Below are positions 34,022 to 41,752 of a stretch of DNA of 46,565 nucleotides, piece by piece (position 1 is the stretch's first letter; every line of letters starts with the position of its first letter). The DNA is from Actinomycetes bacterium (GTDB lineage Bacteria > Actinomycetota > Acidimicrobiia > Acidimicrobiales > Aldehydirespiratoraceae), in assembly GCA_024276495.1 (NCBI GenBank), contig JAJRXC010000067.1, forward strand, positions 1 through 46,565, given 5' to 3'. Both the position numbers and the translations under genes were made by a program. The notes beneath the pieces were generated by a model, which saw only the letters and a program-made list of their open reading frames with translations, ran no database searches and was not told where the DNA came from.

Positions 34022-34671
34022 GTCGGCTCCTCAGATCGTCGGGGGCCGTGGGCGACGAGCCGGCACAGCAACGACGAGAGATCGGCCTGGGCCTCCTGGA
34101 TGCGATGCACGGCGTCGGATTCGATGACGATGCAGTGGTCGATGTCAGGGTTCTCCGTCAGCGCGCCCCCGCGGTAGCCGGCGAACGCGATCGTGAGAAG
34201 TCCCCGGGTCCGGGCCACCGCGAACCCACGAAGCACGTTCTCCGACTGGCCACTCGTCGAGAAACCCACCGCGACGTCGTCGGACGAGCCCGACGCCTCC
34301 ACCTGACGAGAGAAGACCTGGGCCACCCCGACGTCGTTGCTCAAGGCGCTCAGGACCACGGGATCGGCGGCCAGCGACCGCGCCCTGACGTCGAGGCCGG
34401 AGATCCCCTCGAGCCGGCGAACGAAAGCCGACGCGTCGCACGCACTGCCGCCGTTGCCGAAGACCAGCACCTTCCCCCCGGCCCGTATCCGGTGGCCCAT
34501 CGATCCCGCCGCGGCCTCGATCACGTCGCGATTTTGCCGTCGGGAACGTTCGATGAGCCGCCTCGATTCGTCGATCTTCCGATCGGCCGAGCTCGCCAGA
34601 TCGACCAGGAGCGTCGACGGATCCCGTTCGTCCGACTCGAGAAACGGGTAGAGGAACGACGCCCCGCTCAT
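34018..34671 (-). CDS. SIS-domain (GmhA-like) protein
   Basis: A 217-residue sugar-isomerase fold protein: GGKVLVFGNGGSACDASAFVRRLEG, VGFSTSGQSENVLRG and IAFAGYRGG match phosphoheptose isomerase-like SIS domains. No heptose pathway genes are near. It sits between hypD and a SIS-HypC fusion with 4-base overlaps at both ends, so it is part of the hydrogenase maturation machinery in this lineage. Its role there is unknown; binding a phosphorylated metabolite is a guess. Confidence 0.85.
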   Translation of the reverse strand: MSGASFLYPFLESDERDPSTLLVDLASSADRKIDESRRLIERSRRQNRDVIEAAAGSMGHRIRAGGKVLVFGNGGSACDASAFVRRLEGISGLDVRARSLAADPVVLSALSNDVGVAQVFSRQVEASGSSDDVAVGFSTSGQSENVLRGFAVARTRGLLTIAFAGYRGGALTENPDIDHCIVIESDAVHRIQEAQADLSSLLCRLVAHGPRRSEEPT

Positions 34672-35375
34672 CGGACTTCGTCCAGCGATCGAAGGGCGAC
34701 ACCCGCGTGGACGAGGAGGAGGTCCCCGACCGAAACCGGTCCGACGAGGCTCGTGTCGACGCTGCCGCGCCCCGATGCCATCCGCACGGCGGCGGCTCCC
34801 GGTTCGATCTCCGCGACCTCGGCGAGCGACAAGTCGTCGGCACAAACCGCACAGGAGACCGGCGGGTCGTCGCCGGATCCCAGAACGTCGGGTTGCTCGA
34901 AGCAGACGTGGGTGAGCTCCCAGAGAAGGTGGTACGACCGCACGATCGAGACCTCGTCACCGTCGGCGAGCCAGAGCGGCGTGGCACTGCTCTCGTCGGG
35001 GGGCCGTGCCCCCCACCCGATCCAGAACATCTCGACTCCCCATGCCGGTGCTCGGCGAGCGATCTCGATCAGGGTCGGATCATCGCCGGGACCGATACCG
35101 ATCACGATGTCGCCGGGGTCGGCGCGGCGCCGCACATCGGCCACCGGATCGGCGTCGACGAGGGCCTCGGCGGGGAGCGCCCGCTTTCCGACGACGACGG
35201 GATGAACGAACTCGACCGCCACGTGACGCGCATGGTCGACCCGGCCCGGGGCCACGCTCCACAGCGACGCACCTCGGGAGAACCGACGGGCGATCCTCAG
35301 CGCCGATCGGGCCAGATCCCCGGCGTCACGACTCGGGGATTCCGCTCCGTCCTCGACGGTCGGCGTCGCGGTCAT
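34668..35375 (-). CDS. SIS-like/HypC-like fusion protein
   Basis: A 235-residue protein. The N-terminal 150 residues look like a degenerate SIS domain (ADPGDIVIGIGPGDDPTLIEIARRA). The C-terminal 65 residues resemble HypC: CAVCADDLSLAEVAEI, AAVRMASGRG, VSVGDLLLVHAGVALRSLDE. It lacks HypC's essential N-terminal Met-Cys, so it cannot replace HypC directly; an internal C-x-x-C may stand in. ATG 35375 overlaps hypC's stop. A genuine HypC is encoded immediately upstream. Confidence 0.78.
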   Translation of the reverse strand: MTATPTVEDGAESPSRDAGDLARSALRIARRFSRGASLWSVAPGRVDHARHVAVEFVHPVVVGKRALPAEALVDADPVADVRRRADPGDIVIGIGPGDDPTLIEIARRAPAWGVEMFWIGWGARPPDESSATPLWLADGDEVSIVRSYHLLWELTHVCFEQPDVLGSGDDPPVSCAVCADDLSLAEVAEIEPGAAAVRMASGRGSVDTSLVGPVSVGDLLLVHAGVALRSLDEVR

Positions 35376-35641
35376 CGTGAATCGACGACCTCGAACCCCT
35401 CGAAGCCACCGTCTTCCTCTCCTTCGAAGAACTTGATGAACTCGAGCGTTCGGGCCGCCTCCTCCTCGTCGACGATGCTCATCGCGAACCCGACGTGCAG
35501 CAGCACCCAGTCGCCGACGACCAATCCGTCGTCGATCACGAGGCTGAGGTCGACTCGTCGACGGACCCCGTCGACGTCGACGAGGCCGGAGCGGGTGTCG
35601 ACGTCGATGTCGATCACCCGGGCGGGCAGACCCACACACAT
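35372..35641 (-). CDS. hypC: Hydrogenase maturation chaperone HypC
   Basis: An 89-residue HypC/HupF protein. ATG 35641 gives Met-Cys-Val-Gly-Leu-Pro, keeping the catalytic Cys2 that binds the Fe(CN)2CO unit and the large subunit; the TTG six bases upstream would bury it and is rejected. VGDWVLLHVGFAMSIVDEEEA is the usual C-terminal barrel segment. An acidic tail (FEGEEDGGFEGFE) follows. The start shares a base with the CooC-type gene's stop (TGATG). Confidence 0.95.
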   Translation of the reverse strand: MCVGLPARVIDIDVDTRSGLVDVDGVRRRVDLSLVIDDGLVVGDWVLLHVGFAMSIVDEEEAARTLEFIKFFEGEEDGGFEGFEVVDSR

Positions 35642-36426
35642 CAGCAATCACCAACCGCGGCCCGGCGCGTGCGAAGAGCGAGAAGATCGTGACGGAGCTC
35701 GGCGATCGCCTCGACCGCACGGCACTCGGGCGCGTGGTCGACGAGCGGTCTGGCCTGTCGATCCGCGTCGAGGATCTCGTCGCTCCAGGGGATGCGTCCG
35801 AGCACCGGCAGCCCGAGCCCGGCGCAGAACTCGTCGATCGCGTCGACGTCGTGTGCGTCTCGCAACTTGTTGGCGACCACCATCACCTTCGTGGCGGGCA
35901 GCTCGGCCGCCAGATCTGCCTGGCGACGAACCGTCTCGAGCGACCGGTAGTAGGGCTCCGCCACCAGCAACAACACGTCGGCATGGCGAGCCGTGCCGCG
36001 ACTCAGGTGCTCCGGCGATGCCTCGAGGTCCATGATCGTCACCGTGTCGGGAGCATCACCGAGGTCGGCGAGCAGGGCACTGGCCGTCGCGTGAGCAGAG
36101 CACAGACACCCCTCTCCGGTGTGCTGGGGCATGCCCATCCGGACCATGAGCACACCGTCGGGGGCCACGGACGCGAACCGGTCGAGGGCTTCGTCGGCGG
36201 TGCACGACAAAGCGGGACCGTCGAGACGCCGCGACACGAGCGATGTCGGCAGGAACGGGGTGCCGGCCACGCTGTCGCGATCGGCACCGATGGCGACACC
36301 GAGGTTCGGGTTCGTGTCGGCGTCGATGGCAACGACCCGGAGGCCGGATCTCGCGACGAGCCGCGCCAACGTCGCGGTGAGCGTGGTCTTGCCGGCGCCG
36401 CCCTTCCCGGCGACCGCGACTCTCAT
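35641..36426 (-). CDS. CooC-type nickel-insertion ATPase (Cys-x-Cys form)
   Basis: A 261-residue SIMIBI ATPase: deviant P-loop VAGKGGAGKTTL, IDADTNPNLG, the metal-binding Cys107-Leu-Cys109 within GEGCLCSAHAT, MDLEAS, LVAEPYYRSLETV and VVANKLRD. This is the CooC architecture for nickel delivery to carbon monoxide dehydrogenase, here inside a hydrogenase maturation operon that has no hypA or hypB. It may therefore perform nickel insertion for the hydrogenase. It provides the internal reference showing that the two UGAs in the paralogue at 29504 replace Cys codons. Confidence 0.88.
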   Translation of the reverse strand: MRVAVAGKGGAGKTTLTATLARLVARSGLRVVAIDADTNPNLGVAIGADRDSVAGTPFLPTSLVSRRLDGPALSCTADEALDRFASVAPDGVLMVRMGMPQHTGEGCLCSAHATASALLADLGDAPDTVTIMDLEASPEHLSRGTARHADVLLLVAEPYYRSLETVRRQADLAAELPATKVMVVANKLRDAHDVDAIDEFCAGLGLPVLGRIPWSDEILDADRQARPLVDHAPECRAVEAIAELRHDLLALRTRRAAVGDC

Positions 36427-36767
36427 CCCTTGAGGTCCATCACGATGCCGACCGCCTCGTCGAGGAGGTCGCGGACTTCGGAGAGGTCCTGCGCGTGACG
36501 GCGGGCCGCGCCGAAGCCGGCGCTCGTCAACTCGTAGACGCGACGACGGGGCCCGGACTCCGACGCCTCCCACCAGGACTCGACGACTCGTTCGTGCTCC
36601 ATCGTCCGCAGCATGCGATAGATCGCCGGAGTGTCGATCATCTGCAGACCGAGCTGATGCAGTCGGTCGGTCAACTCGTAGCCGTAGGAGGCGCCGGTCG
36701 ACAACGCGATGGTCAACAGGGGACGCAGGAACTGGCGGGGAAGGGACGCACCCGATGCATCGGTCAT
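36423..36767 (-). CDS. PadR-family regulator 2
   Basis: A 114-residue PadR winged-helix protein (ALSTGASYGYELTDRLHQLG, DTPAIYRMLRTMEHERVVESWWE). It overlaps its neighbours on both sides by four bases, so it is expressed with the maturation genes. It is the likely regulator of the divergent hydrogenase promoter region, where a 13-bp palindrome sits. Confidence 0.85.
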   Translation of the reverse strand: MTDASGASLPRQFLRPLLTIALSTGASYGYELTDRLHQLGLQMIDTPAIYRMLRTMEHERVVESWWEASESGPRRRVYELTSAGFGAARRHAQDLSEVRDLLDEAVGIVMDLKG

Positions 36768-37171
36768 GAGTGGTCGTGGCCCTGGCGGTGGGCGACGCAG
36801 GCATCGGCTTCGTCGGCGGACATGTGGCACCAGCAGTCGTCGCTGCACTCGCCGTGCGCGGGATGCATCAGCTCGCTGAAGGAGTCGAGGAACTCGTGGG
36901 CCCCCTCGGCGAGGCCGCGCGCCGACAGGGCGTACCACTCCCCGTCGATGGTGAGGTAGCCCTCGACGACGAGCCGGTCGAGATAGCTGATTCCCCGCTC
37001 GGCATCGACGCCGAGGAACCGTTCGATGAGCGGCGCATCGACGAGATCGCCGAATCCCTCACCTCGCAGCCAGTACATCACCTGCAGGATCTCGCTTCGC
37101 CAGTACATGGCCTGCAACGACGAGGACTTCGGTGTCGGGAGCGCCCATTCGTCGCGCGAGTCGATGGTCAT
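36764..37171 (-). CDS. Winged-helix-like protein with Cys/His-rich tail
   Basis: A 135-residue protein. The N-terminal 95 residues look like a winged-helix domain (AMYWRSEILQVMYWLRGEGFGD, SYLDRLVVEGYLTIDGEWYALS). The tail is rich in metal ligands: HPAHGECSDDCWCH and AHRQGHDHS at the C-terminus. I do not recognise the family. Its place directly before padR2 in a nickel-enzyme operon suggests a metal sensor or metallochaperone; this is inference. It overlaps genes on both sides. Confidence 0.7.
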   Translation of the reverse strand: MTIDSRDEWALPTPKSSSLQAMYWRSEILQVMYWLRGEGFGDLVDAPLIERFLGVDAERGISYLDRLVVEGYLTIDGEWYALSARGLAEGAHEFLDSFSELMHPAHGECSDDCWCHMSADEADACVAHRQGHDHS

Positions 37172-37428
37172 CGGTCGGCCAGAGATTCGGCCCGGTCGGC
37201 GATGCCCGACAGGGCGGCGGTGATCCCGTCCAACTGTTCGTTGATGCGGGTGACGCTCGGCCCGATCGATGCGCATTGCGTTTCGACCGCCCGCACGCCG
37301 AAGGTGACCTTGGCCAGGTGCTGGGCGCTCATGAACAGTGATCGCGAGATGCGGATCAGGTAGAAGGAGATGACCCACACGACCAGCACGATCTCCACGA
37401 TGGTCAACGAGATGAGAACAGTGCGCAC
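37168..37428 (-). CDS. Small single-pass membrane protein 1
   Basis: An 86-residue protein with one membrane helix at about residues 3-25 (LISLTIVEIVLVVWVISFYL) and a helical cytoplasmic tail (INEQLDGITAALSGIADRAE). The start is taken as GTG 37428, five bases after the preceding stop. It is the third of three similar small membrane proteins heading the maturation operon. Function unknown; possibly a membrane scaffold for the otherwise soluble hydrogenase. Confidence 0.65.
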   Translation of the reverse strand: MRTVLISLTIVEIVLVVWVISFYLIRISRSLFMSAQHLAKVTFGVRAVETQCASIGPSVTRINEQLDGITAALSGIADRAESLADR

Positions 37429-37433
37429 GACGA

Positions 37434-37712
37434 TCAGCCTCCGACTGCCTGGTTTTCGTCTTGGGCCGATGCCAGGAACTCGTCGTGGCGCAACGCCTCC
37501 TCGGTGAGCCGGTCGAGGCGCACGGTCGTCTGGGTCAACATCCAGGTGGTGGCGGTGTTGCGAGCGACGGTGGCGGCGGTCTCCCAGACGTCGAGCGAAG
37601 CGTTCTCGACCCTGCGCACCTGGTTCAAGAGCAGCTGCAGCAGGGCAGTGGCGGCGACGAGGACGATCAACCCGAGACCGAGGCTGACCCACCAGAGGGC
37701 GTTTGTGCTCAT
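37434..37712 (-). CDS. Small single-pass membrane protein 2
   Basis: A 92-residue protein with a helix at about residues 7-28 (WWVSLGLGLIVLVAATALLQ) and a long helical tail (RRVENASLDVWETAATVARN and on) with coiled-coil character. ATG 37712 overlaps the upstream gene's stop (ATGA). Family unknown; organisation is like the two neighbours. Confidence 0.68.
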   Translation of the reverse strand: MSTNALWWVSLGLGLIVLVAATALLQLLLNQVRRVENASLDVWETAATVARNTATTWMLTQTTVRLDRLTEEALRHDEFLASAQDENQAVGG

Positions 37713-37975
37713 GACTGTCCTGCCTTTGCTGCGAGATGTTCGCGCGCCGCGGTCGCGGCCTCGGTGATGCGCACGATCGTACGGTTCGTGGTGTCGATCT
37801 CCCAGAGGCCGGCGGTGTGCTCTCGCGACTCGGCCAGCGCGGCCGTGATCGCCTCGGCCTTGTTCGCCGCTCGCGACGCGCCACGGATCAACAAGACGAC
37901 CAACAACACGACGAGCGCCGTGGCGGCGAGTCCGATCGCCCAGCCGACGATCCATCCTCCGGTTGCGTCGGTCAT
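37709..37975 (-). CDS. Small single-pass membrane protein 3
   Basis: An 88-residue protein with a helix at about residues 8-30 (WIVGWAIGLAATALVVLLVV) and a helical tail. GGAAGGAAG precedes ATG 37975. It is the first gene of the minus-strand maturation operon, divergent from hhyS. Function unknown. The tails of all three small proteins are mostly helical and could co-assemble. Confidence 0.68.
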   Translation of the reverse strand: MTDATGGWIVGWAIGLAATALVVLLVVLLIRGASRAANKAEAITAALAESREHTAGLWEIDTTNRTIVRITEAATAAREHLAAKAGQS

Positions 37976-38044
37976 TGCTTCCTTCCCGGTGTCCGATGAA
38001 CGAACCCACGTCGGCCGCATTCGCGTCGGCCAGTATTGACGGAA

Positions 38045-38068
38045 CTAGTGTGTGTAGACTACACCTAG
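38045..38068. promoter_or_regulatory. Palindromic operator in divergent hydrogenase promoter
   Basis: GTGTAGACTACAC at 38052-38064 is a perfect palindrome around a single base, flanked by CTAG at 38045-38048 and 38065-38068. It contains a TAGACT -10-like box on the plus strand and TAGTCT on the minus strand, with TTGCGG 16 bases upstream of the latter. It lies 73 bases before hhyS and 77 before the first membrane protein gene. A PadR protein is the natural candidate to bind it. Confidence 0.55.
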
Positions 38069-38140
38069 CGGGGGCAGCCGCAAGACCAAACGCGGTGACT
38101 GCCGCGTGTCGCATCGACATGACGGCCGGGAGGACCGAAC

Positions 38141-39364
38141 ATGGCTGAGTACACAAAGGTTCCCGAGGCCCACAGCGACATCCCACTCATGCCGCTCGTC
38201 CTCGACCCCGCCGACCCCTTGGCGCCGGTCGGGCTGCGCAGCCGCCTCAACCCACCGCGTGAGGAGATCTACCAGGGCCCGCTCGAGAAGGTGTACCTCT
38301 TCTGGATCGTCGGCGCCTCGTGCGACGGCTGCACGATCGCCGTCACGGGAGCCACCCACCCCCGCCTCGAGGATCTGCTGCTCGGCAAGGTGCCCGGGCT
38401 TCCGAAGGTCGAGCTCATCCACACGGTCGTCTCCGTCGAGTCCGGTGCCGAATGGACCGAGAACCTGCGGATGGCCGCGGCGGGCGAACTGGATGCCCCC
38501 TACCTGATCTGCTGGGAGGGCTCGATCATGGACGAGACCTACTCGGCCGACGGCTACTGGATGGGGCTCGGCGAAGACCGCGAGACCGGCCGCCAGATCA
38601 CCAGCCTCGAGTGGCTCGACCGGATGGCGCCGGGGGCGGCGGCCGTGCTCGCCATCGGCACCTGCGCGACCTGGGGCGGCATCCCGGCTGCGGCCAACAA
38701 TCCCACCAACGCCATGGGGGTGATGGACCATCTCGGCAAGGACTACCGCTCGACGCTCGGTCTTCCGGTCATCAACATCCCCGGCTGCTCGCCCATCGGC
38801 GACAACATCATCGAGACGGCCGCTGCCGCCCTGCTCTTCTTGAACGGCCTCGCGCCGCTTCCCGAGTTCGACGAGCTCGGACGGCCGGCGTGGCTGTTCA
38901 CCGACACCGTGCATCGTCACTGCCCACGCGCCGGCTACTACGAAGAAGGTGTGTTCGCCGACGAGTACGGCGGCAAGGAGTGTCTCGTGGAGCTGGGCTG
39001 TTGGGGCCCCGTCGTGCAGTGCAACATCGCCGAACGGGGCATCATCGACGGCCACGGTGGCTGCATGAACATGGGAGGGATCTGCATCGGCTGCACCATG
39101 CCCGGATTCCCCGACAAGTTCTCGCCGTTCTACACGGTGGCACCGGGATCGTTCGTGTCGCTGTTCAGCAGTCGGTACACCGGACAGTTCGTCCGCCGGT
39201 TCCGCAATCTGTCGAGACACGACAAGAATCGCTCGGCTCGCTGGGAGAGCAGTGATTCCCCCAGTGGTTGGGCCCGCTACCGCAAGCAACCGACCGGCGT
39301 CGAGAGAGCCGTGCACCGCATCTACAGCAAGGTCCAACACTCGAAGGAAGGCTCGTCCCGCTAG
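38141..39364 (+). CDS. hhyS: [NiFe]-hydrogenase small subunit, group 1h type
   Basis: A 407-residue Fe-S subunit that carries electrons from the active site. Cluster motifs include GASCDGCT (Cys61, Cys64), IGTCATWGG, IPGCSP, then HCPRAGYY, ELGCWGP, CMNMGGICIGCTMPGFPD. No Tat signal peptide is present (it starts MAEYTKVPEA), and the chain has an extra C-terminal basic segment, both as in the actinobacterial-type high-affinity hydrogenases. In that group the proximal cluster uses three Cys and one Asp; the Asp between the first two cysteines would fit. Function: oxidation of trace H2 at the cytoplasmic side. ATG 38141 starts the operon. Confidence 0.95.
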   Translation: MAEYTKVPEAHSDIPLMPLVLDPADPLAPVGLRSRLNPPREEIYQGPLEKVYLFWIVGASCDGCTIAVTGATHPRLEDLLLGKVPGLPKVELIHTVVSVESGAEWTENLRMAAAGELDAPYLICWEGSIMDETYSADGYWMGLGEDRETGRQITSLEWLDRMAPGAAAVLAIGTCATWGGIPAAANNPTNAMGVMDHLGKDYRSTLGLPVINIPGCSPIGDNIIETAAAALLFLNGLAPLPEFDELGRPAWLFTDTVHRHCPRAGYYEEGVFADEYGGKECLVELGCWGPVVQCNIAERGIIDGHGGCMNMGGICIGCTMPGFPDKFSPFYTVAPGSFVSLFSSRYTGQFVRRFRNLSRHDKNRSARWESSDSPSGWARYRKQPTGVERAVHRIYSKVQHSKEGSSR

Positions 39365-39375
39365 GGATCTCGCCC

Positions 39376-41256
39376 ATGTGTTTCAAGAATCTCCCCATCG
39401 ATTTCGATGCCGACGGCAAGGCCACTCTCCGAGCGGACTATGCCGACACCTACTCCGTCGACGTCCAGCCGACGAAACGGTACGTACGGCCGCAGAGCCT
39501 GAGCTCGGCCGTCGCCTCTCCTCCCCGCCTGCGCGAGTGGAGCATCGACCCGGTCACCCGGGTCGCCGGGGCCCTGGCCGTGCACACCACCCTCGATCTC
39601 GAGAAGCGTGAGGCGGTCGACGCCTACTCGCAGGCGATGTTGTTCCGTGGCTACGAGATCATCCTCCAGGGCCGAGATCCTCGCGACGCCATCGACATCA
39701 GCTCGCGGGCCTGTGGTGTCTGCGGCGGCGTGCACTCCACCGTGTCGTCGATGGCGATCGAGCAGGCCTTCGGCATCTGCCCCCCACCCCTCGGTGTCTG
39801 TGTTCGGAATCTCGGCGAGGTCGCCGAGATGTTCTACGACCATCCGATCCATCTCGGACTGCTCGCCGGACCCGACTACTCCACCGCACTCGTCTCGGTG
39901 ACGAACCCCGAGCTGGTCGAGCTCGCCGCTCGCACACCGGCGCGCCACGCCCACCTCCACGGCTACAAGACCGTGAAGGACATCATGGACGCGATGAACC
40001 CGCTCGAGGGGGCGATCTACCTCGAGGCGCTGGAGTACACGCGCTACGGGCGGATCATGTGCACGCTCATGTACGGCAAGTACCCGCATCCGTCGACGCT
40101 GGTTCCGGGCGGTTTGTCGACCACGGTGACGACCTCGACGTTCAACGAGTTCTACTCCTACCTGGGGAAGATCTTCGACTACTCCAAGCGGCTGGCCGGC
40201 TGGTGGGACGACATCTGCGACTTCTTCCTCGAGGCGAATCCGGAGTACGAGCGGGTCGGCGCCCGCCCCGCGAACCTCATCCAGACCGGCATCTGGGACG
40301 ATCCCGAGGCATACGACGCCACCTACGAGAACATGGATCAGTGGGGAAACCGGCGAACGGCGATGCCGGGGATCATTCTCGACGGCGAACTGGTCACCAC
40401 CGACCTCACCCGGATCAACATGGGCATCGAGGAGTTCGTGGAGCACTCCTACTACGAGGATTGGACCACCAACGGATCCGAGATCAAGTTCGAGACCGAT
40501 TCGCTCGGCAACCCGTTGTCGCCGTACCACATGTGGAACAAGACGACGATCCCGAAGCCGGGAGCGAAGAACTTCAAGGAGAAGTACACCTGGGACACCG
40601 CGCCGCGTTGGGACCGCATCAGCATGGAGACCGGCGTCTACGGCCGCATGTGGACCACCGCGATGGCCCAGACCCTCGAGTCGAACCCGTTCATGGATGC
40701 CACCGGCGATGGGCTGAGGCTCTTGATGCCCCGCCACGATCTTCCCGAGCTCGAGCTCGAGTGGAAGATCCCGCGCACCCTAAATGCCCTGGAACGCAAC
40801 CGGGCCCGGGCCTATGGCGTCGGCTTCACCGCCGCGATCGGCATGATCCATCTGATGAAGGCGTTCGAGTACTGGCGCAAGGGGGAGACGGCCCTCAACG
40901 TCCCGTTCAAGGTGCCACAGGACGAACGGGTGGCGATGGGGGTCTGGGAGGCCGGCCGTGGCTACCTCACCCATCACCTCCACATCGACAAGGGCAAGAT
41001 CGTCAACTACCAGATCAACACGCCGTCCACATGGAACGCGGCGCCTCGCGATCCGTTCGGGAACCCGGGTCCCTACGAGGAGGCGATCGTCGGAACCCCG
41101 ATCCTCGAGAGTGTGAGCGACGACAAGATCAAGGGCATCGACATCCTCCGGGCGATCCGCAGCTTCGATCCCTGCATGCCGTGCACGACCCACATGGACA
41201 CCGGCCGCGGAGTGATCACCCGTGAGGTCAACTCCTGCAGCTGCACCCTCGAGTAG
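39376..41256 (+). CDS. hhyL: [NiFe]-hydrogenase large subunit, group 1h type
   Basis: A 626-residue catalytic subunit with the NiFe(CN)2CO site. The L1 motif is SRACGVCGGVHS (Cys113, Cys116), and L2 is DPCMPCTTH (Cys600, Cys603, His606). A 20-residue C-terminal peptide follows His606 and would be removed by a maturation protease after nickel insertion; it ends in SCSC plus three residues. Start ATG 39376 lies 11 bases after hhyS; the longer upstream frame overlaps hhyS and is rejected. The length is typical of group 1h and longer than most group 1 enzymes. Confidence 0.96.
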   Translation: MCFKNLPIDFDADGKATLRADYADTYSVDVQPTKRYVRPQSLSSAVASPPRLREWSIDPVTRVAGALAVHTTLDLEKREAVDAYSQAMLFRGYEIILQGRDPRDAIDISSRACGVCGGVHSTVSSMAIEQAFGICPPPLGVCVRNLGEVAEMFYDHPIHLGLLAGPDYSTALVSVTNPELVELAARTPARHAHLHGYKTVKDIMDAMNPLEGAIYLEALEYTRYGRIMCTLMYGKYPHPSTLVPGGLSTTVTTSTFNEFYSYLGKIFDYSKRLAGWWDDICDFFLEANPEYERVGARPANLIQTGIWDDPEAYDATYENMDQWGNRRTAMPGIILDGELVTTDLTRINMGIEEFVEHSYYEDWTTNGSEIKFETDSLGNPLSPYHMWNKTTIPKPGAKNFKEKYTWDTAPRWDRISMETGVYGRMWTTAMAQTLESNPFMDATGDGLRLLMPRHDLPELELEWKIPRTLNALERNRARAYGVGFTAAIGMIHLMKAFEYWRKGETALNVPFKVPQDERVAMGVWEAGRGYLTHHLHIDKGKIVNYQINTPSTWNAAPRDPFGNPGPYEEAIVGTPILESVSDDKIKGIDILRAIRSFDPCMPCTTHMDTGRGVITREVNSCSCTLE

Positions 41257-41257
41257 G

Positions 41258-41752
41258 GTGCCCGCCCCCACAACCGTCGACGACTGCACACTCGTCGGTG
41301 GTATCGGCCTTCCCTGGCTCCGCGACCTCGACTTCGGTACGCAGTGGATCAATCGCGTGAGCGACCTCGACTGGCCCGACCACGTGCTGATCGAAGACCT
41401 CTCGTACGCCGCGCACCGGGTGCTGCATCGACTTCAGGAGGTCCGCCCCGCCCATGTCGTGCTCGTCGGTGCGATGCCGCGTGACGTCGACCCACCCGGG
41501 ACCATTCGCAGCTACACGCTCGACCTGACACCGCCGCCCCCCGAGGAGGTCCACGAACGGCTCGCCGAGGCGGCCGGCGGCATCATCGATCTCGATCACA
41601 CCCTTGCCGTGTGTCGTCACTGGAACGCGTTCCCGAGCGATACTGTCGTGATCGAAGTCGAGCCGGCCGATCGCTCGTTCGGCCTGGGTTTCTCCGACGA
41701 GATCGAGGCGACGGTCGACCGGGTTCTTGAGCTGGTACGGGAATCGATATGA
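41258..41752 (+). CDS. Divergent hydrogenase maturation protease-like protein
   Basis: A 164-residue protein with the HyaD/HybD-type layout: VGGIGLPWLRDLDFG (metal-binding acidic residue), LIEDLSYAAHRVL, VVLVGAMPRDVDPPGTI, and a conserved-looking His in IIDLDHTL. It differs clearly from the canonical protease at 42870. The GTG at 41258 directly follows the hhyL stop. It might process the unusual hhyL C-terminus or act as a non-proteolytic partner. Confidence 0.72.
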   Translation: MPAPTTVDDCTLVGGIGLPWLRDLDFGTQWINRVSDLDWPDHVLIEDLSYAAHRVLHRLQEVRPAHVVLVGAMPRDVDPPGTIRSYTLDLTPPPPEEVHERLAEAAGGIIDLDHTLAVCRHWNAFPSDTVVIEVEPADRSFGLGFSDEIEATVDRVLELVRESI

